From NCBI RefSeq assembly GCF_024282095.1, contig NZ_JAMWZS010000031.1, positions 1 through 37,305 on the forward strand: DNA of 37,305 nt, given 5' to 3'. This stretch comes from Nitrosomonas sp. (lineage in GTDB: Bacteria > Pseudomonadota > Gammaproteobacteria > Burkholderiales > Nitrosomonadaceae). Shown here one piece after another: positions 34,567-37,305 of this stretch; position 1 is the stretch's first letter, and each line of letters starts with the position of its first letter. Made by a program: the position numbers and the translations under genes. Below the pieces are notes generated by a model. It saw nothing but the letters and a program-made list of their open reading frames with translations, did no database searches and was not told the DNA's origin.

Positions 34567-35637
34567 TCAACTTACCAGCATACTCTGCATGGATGGCATT
34601 TGCAGCGGAGGCATTTGCAAGATATCGACGATGTTGTGAGAACCGAGTATCGCTTTATTTAGCACGGGTAATCCGGTGGCATCCACCGCTTCGATAATCG
34701 CCATAGGAGAAGCCGTCAATCGACCGCTGATTGCTGAGACAGGTAATTTTTTATGTCTTAAGCATTCGATCCCGGCTGCGGCATCCGTTACATCACCAGC
34801 TGCAAAAATGATGCTATCAATCGTTTTTGCAAACATATTGGAGTTCAGTAAAGCAGCTGTCTCGCCTTCAAACAAACCATCGGCCACTTCAATGACAATC
34901 GCATTGACTTTGGAAACACTCAAATGTCGTCACAAGAGTTTCGATCATCGTTGTCGATTTGTTGCGTGTGGCCAGGTAGTATGACAGAAAACCCACATGG
35001 GTAAAGTCCAAGGTTAATTCCAAGCCCCGGCATCCGTCATCAGCCAGATTGTGCCGACCTGAGCCAGTGCCCGTATCCTGGCAGCACCTACGGTATCTGC
35101 TGCATCCGGTCAAACCACGAATCGAGCTATTAAAATCGTTGTTTTGCCAGCATTCCGTGGCTGCGCCGACGACCGCGACCGTATAGGGTGGGGAAACAAG
35201 CTGACCAGTTTAGGTAAGGCAGTATCTTTTAAGTTGATGCGCCGCTTTTTGCTATTTGCCAATAAGCCAATGGGTTGAATGCTGGTAGGTGCTTTTGTAT
35301 GGCGTGGCGGTAATTCATGTGCGCCGCAATACCGCCCGATGCCACCAGATCGCATGTCCCTAAGTCCTGGGTGCTTGCACTTCAATGGATGGGCGCATAA
35401 CAACCCGTCGCGTACCGATGATTTCATCGCCAATAACCAAAGCGGAATGTCGGCCATGTACCGATTCCAATCCGCTGTGCTGCCCTCTGTTATTACTTGG
35501 CCAGTAACATGTCCCCGACGTAGGAATTACATCGTTCTCATCCAACAAACTTGCCACCGGATTCCAGTCTTAAATTACATGGTATAAGCTACCTTGGCTT
35601 TCAGTAACCGCTCCTGACTAATATGAGAAATGTTCAT
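34567..35637 (-). pseudogene. Frameshifted P-loop NTPase gene (DUF1611-like)
   Basis: Pieces of one protein lie in order but in changing frames. A start with GAGGAAA ribosome-binding site is at 35637 (MNISHISQERLLKAKV), with a stop after 20 codons. Then GQHSGLESVHGRHSALVIGD and EII follow (about 35500-35410). Then LKDTALPKLVSLFPHP leads to the P-loop, whose first part TVAVVGAATE and second part AGKTTIL are in different frames at about 35150. TGTGSG and IWLMTDAGA are again in two frames (about 35070-35030), then LDFTHVGFLSYYLATR (to 34940), then VNAIVIEVADGLFEGETAAL to the stop at 34567. At least five shifts are needed. The order, an N-terminal beta-rich segment, P-loop, TGTGSG, DAGA and EVADG, matches a P-loop family I know as DUF1611-like; that name is tentative. 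Confidence 0.75.
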
Positions 35638-35650
35638 TTTATTATTTCCT

Positions 35651-36373
35651 CTATCTGTGAGTTTTAAAAGATTGCGATAGCTCTTCTAAAACTAAAAGGG
35701 GAGATTCATCATCCCTTTTGCGCAGTGCTAGCTCAGCACACTTGACGTCATCCCAACTGATTTGATCAGACGGTTTACCGACCAGCGTGATGGATGCAGT
35801 GGAGCGGAGATTACGAATGAAATCTTGATCATCATCACTGCGGCGAATGCCATTGACATGACTTGCCAGTTGATCCACTGAGACCGGACCAAGACCTGTA
35901 TCAAACTGAGTGGGGCCATCCTGCGTGGCTGAAGTTGTGCAATACGCAAATGTGTCGCTTCACGAATGACAAAGTCGTCGGCTCCCTGCCCGCCATGACA
36001 ATCCTCACCACCGCGTACGGCAATATGGTCATCCCCATCGGTAGGAGAGTAGCTAAGATCATCTTCAAACTTAAAGTGTGCGCTACCGGCGCATCAGCGC
36101 TTAATAGTTCGGAAATACAAGTTATAAAAAGTACACCATCGATATCAGCGTAGCGGGTAATTTCTGTACCAAAAGGCTTAGCTGCTCAGTACAGTAGCTA
36201 TTACGCCATCGCTATCCACTCCATAAGTTTCAGCTCCCGTCATCGTCAATAGATTTGGGCTCCGGTACACCATCCTTGATTTCAAATACTTGGGTGACTT
36301 CACCATCTACAATAGTGAATTGGAAGGCTTTGTGGCTTCCTTCTTCGGGTGAATCATCATGTCCTGTGTATTT
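35651..36373 (-). pseudogene. Frameshifted RTX-like calcium-binding protein gene
   Basis: Fragments in order on the minus strand: YTGHDDSPEEGSHKAFQFTI then VDGEVTQVFEIKDG (36370 to about 36245, then stop), ETYGVDSDGVIA in another frame, GTEITRYADIDG in another, then KFEDDLSYSPTDGDDHIAVR and GGEDCHGGQGADDFVIREAT (about 36080-35950), and finally VDQLASHVNGIRRSDDDQDF to ASITLVGKPSDQISWDDV and the stop at 35651. The GGxxxxGGxGxDxFV block and the closing ITLVG..PDQISWDD are typical of RTX/hemolysin-type calcium-binding proteins exported by type I secretion. No good start codon survives after the AGGAGAAAAAAA ribosome-binding site. It ends 14 bp before the P-loop pseudogene, so they were one operon. 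Confidence 0.7.
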
Positions 36374-36468
36374 TTTTCTCCTAATAAATTAGTCGTCGTG
36401 GCAATAAACAGTGTTCTTGATTAAGCGATACTATCGAACACTGTTTATATTCATCATGTATTAATCAG

Positions 36469-37305
36469 TTATTTAATCGGATCGCGTTGCGACGGTGTCA
36501 ATTGATTACTCCAAACAGCCGGTAGATTCTGAACCCAACCGTTGTAGGCGACAGGAATCGGCAGAATGCCTTGTCCGCCCATCCCGGGGTTACCTTTAAT
36601 TGTGTCATCTTGCTGTGTTGTGCTGGTAGAGAACAATCCTACTTGACCTGCAATCTTGGCATCAGATGGATCGCCATCACCGTTTGGATCAGGATCAACG
36701 ACCAGCAGTCTGTTCGAGAATTTGCTTGCAACATACGCATAGTAGCCACCCCCCTGTTTAGCGCCGTATTGCGCACCATGGCAACCAGGATCGCATGGCA
36801 ACATGGCTACCACCTCATCGATACTGGTATCGACGATGGTAATCGTGCCTGTGAGCGTGTTGGCTGTAACCATATGTTTCCCATCGGGAGAAACGGGCGT
36901 TTGGATCGGTAATGCACCTACAGGCCCAGAAATGGCTCCGGTTATAGGGTTATAATTTTTGATCAGATTGATATGCTTGGTCACTTTATGTGTATCCATG
37001 TTCACAACAGCGATGGTGCTATCGAGCAGGTTAGCCACATAATATTTGCTGGCATCCGGCATCATGCCTGTTGCCAAAGGATGGCCGAATGGACTACTTA
37101 CCGGCAAAATGGCTTCAATCGAGTCGGTATGGAAATTGTATTGCGTGGAATCGCCTGAAAAGACGTTTGGCGTTACCATGGTTTTACCATCATGACTCAT
37201 CCAATGCGCATGGGCATTGCCTCGTCCAATATCTACTCGGCCCAGCACTCCAGTTGCAAGCGGAGCCAGTTCCATCACAGAGTCTGAGCGGGTATCGCCG
37301 TTATT
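36469..37305 (-). CDS. YVTN-type beta-propeller protein, N-terminus beyond window edge
   Basis: The frame is open from the right edge to the stop at 36469 (278 residues seen, beginning NNGDTRSDSVMELAP); internal GTG and ATG codons at 37278 and 37275 are not needed as starts. Repeated blades show the YVTN pattern: MSHDGKTMVTPNVFSGD, MMPDASKYYVANLLDSTIAV, VSPDGKHMVTANTLTGTITI and YYAYVASKFSNRLLVVD. A CDPGCHG segment sits between blades, and the C-terminal GMGGQGILPIPVAYNGWVQN region is conserved in the copper-oxidase-like propellers of nitrifiers and methanotrophs that I recall. It is probably periplasmic. The gene is intact as far as seen, unlike its two downstream neighbours. Confidence 0.8.
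   Translation of the reverse strand, partial: NNGDTRSDSVMELAPLATGVLGRVDIGRGNAHAHWMSHDGKTMVTPNVFSGDSTQYNFHTDSIEAILPVSSPFGHPLATGMMPDASKYYVANLLDSTIAVVNMDTHKVTKHINLIKNYNPITGAISGPVGALPIQTPVSPDGKHMVTANTLTGTITIVDTSIDEVVAMLPCDPGCHGAQYGAKQGGGYYAYVASKFSNRLLVVDPDPNGDGDPSDAKIAGQVGLFSTSTTQQDDTIKGNPGMGGQGILPIPVAYNGWVQNLPAVWSNQLTPSQRDPIK

Overview
The window looks like chromosomal DNA of a betaproteobacterium close to the ammonia oxidisers (Nitrosomonas type). The evidence is the ftsY-ftsE-ftsX-rpoH order, a riboflavin-nusB-thiL-pgpA operon, a hopanoid transporter (hpnN), and a YVTN beta-propeller protein of a kind I recall from nitrifiers. This assignment is inference from gene content and order; no 16S or amo/hao gene is present.

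Region 1 (1 to about 9565) is an integrated mobile element, read almost entirely on the minus strand. It sits against the 3' end of an intact tRNA-Ser(CGA) gene. In order from the tRNA it carries a cluster of integrase-site-like repeats, a P4-type tyrosine integrase, a control region with palindromes, an AlpA-like regulator, a Toprim primase, a P-loop ATPase/helicase, a small TubC-like protein and an out-of-phase overlapping gene pair. Next comes an AT-rich non-coding region with DnaA-box-like sites and inverted repeats, then a type I restriction-modification cargo (hsdM, hsdS and a small PD-(D/E)XK-like protein cut by the window edge). The far end of the element, and probably hsdR, lie outside the window. 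This is the most unusual part: a satellite-like element that appears to carry its own replication module and origin-like region.

Region 2 (9563 to 19982) is core chromosome: tRNA-Ser; rpoH behind a promoter overlapped by a near-perfect CIRCE (HrcA) site; ftsX, ftsE and ftsY; a divergent M16 protease; a His-rich EF-hand protein; orn; an M48 (Ste24-type) protease with pterin dehydratase and rsgA; an acidic protein of unknown function; and a small lipoprotein.

Region 3 (about 20025 to 28237) is transport: a DASS carboxylate transporter, CstA with its YbdD partner, a TSUP anion exporter and the RND transporter HpnN. The first three suggest uptake of small organic acids.

Region 4 (28283 to 34351) is the ribE-ribBA-ribH-nusB-thiL-pgpA operon on the minus strand, tRNA-Arg(CCG), a 142-bp MITE-like element and a CorB/YfjD-type membrane protein.

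Region 5 (34503 to 37305) holds two heavily frameshifted genes (a P-loop NTPase and an RTX-like calcium-binding protein) behind a beta-propeller protein that runs off the right edge. Every other protein gene is open, so this is either local decay or a local sequence-quality problem.
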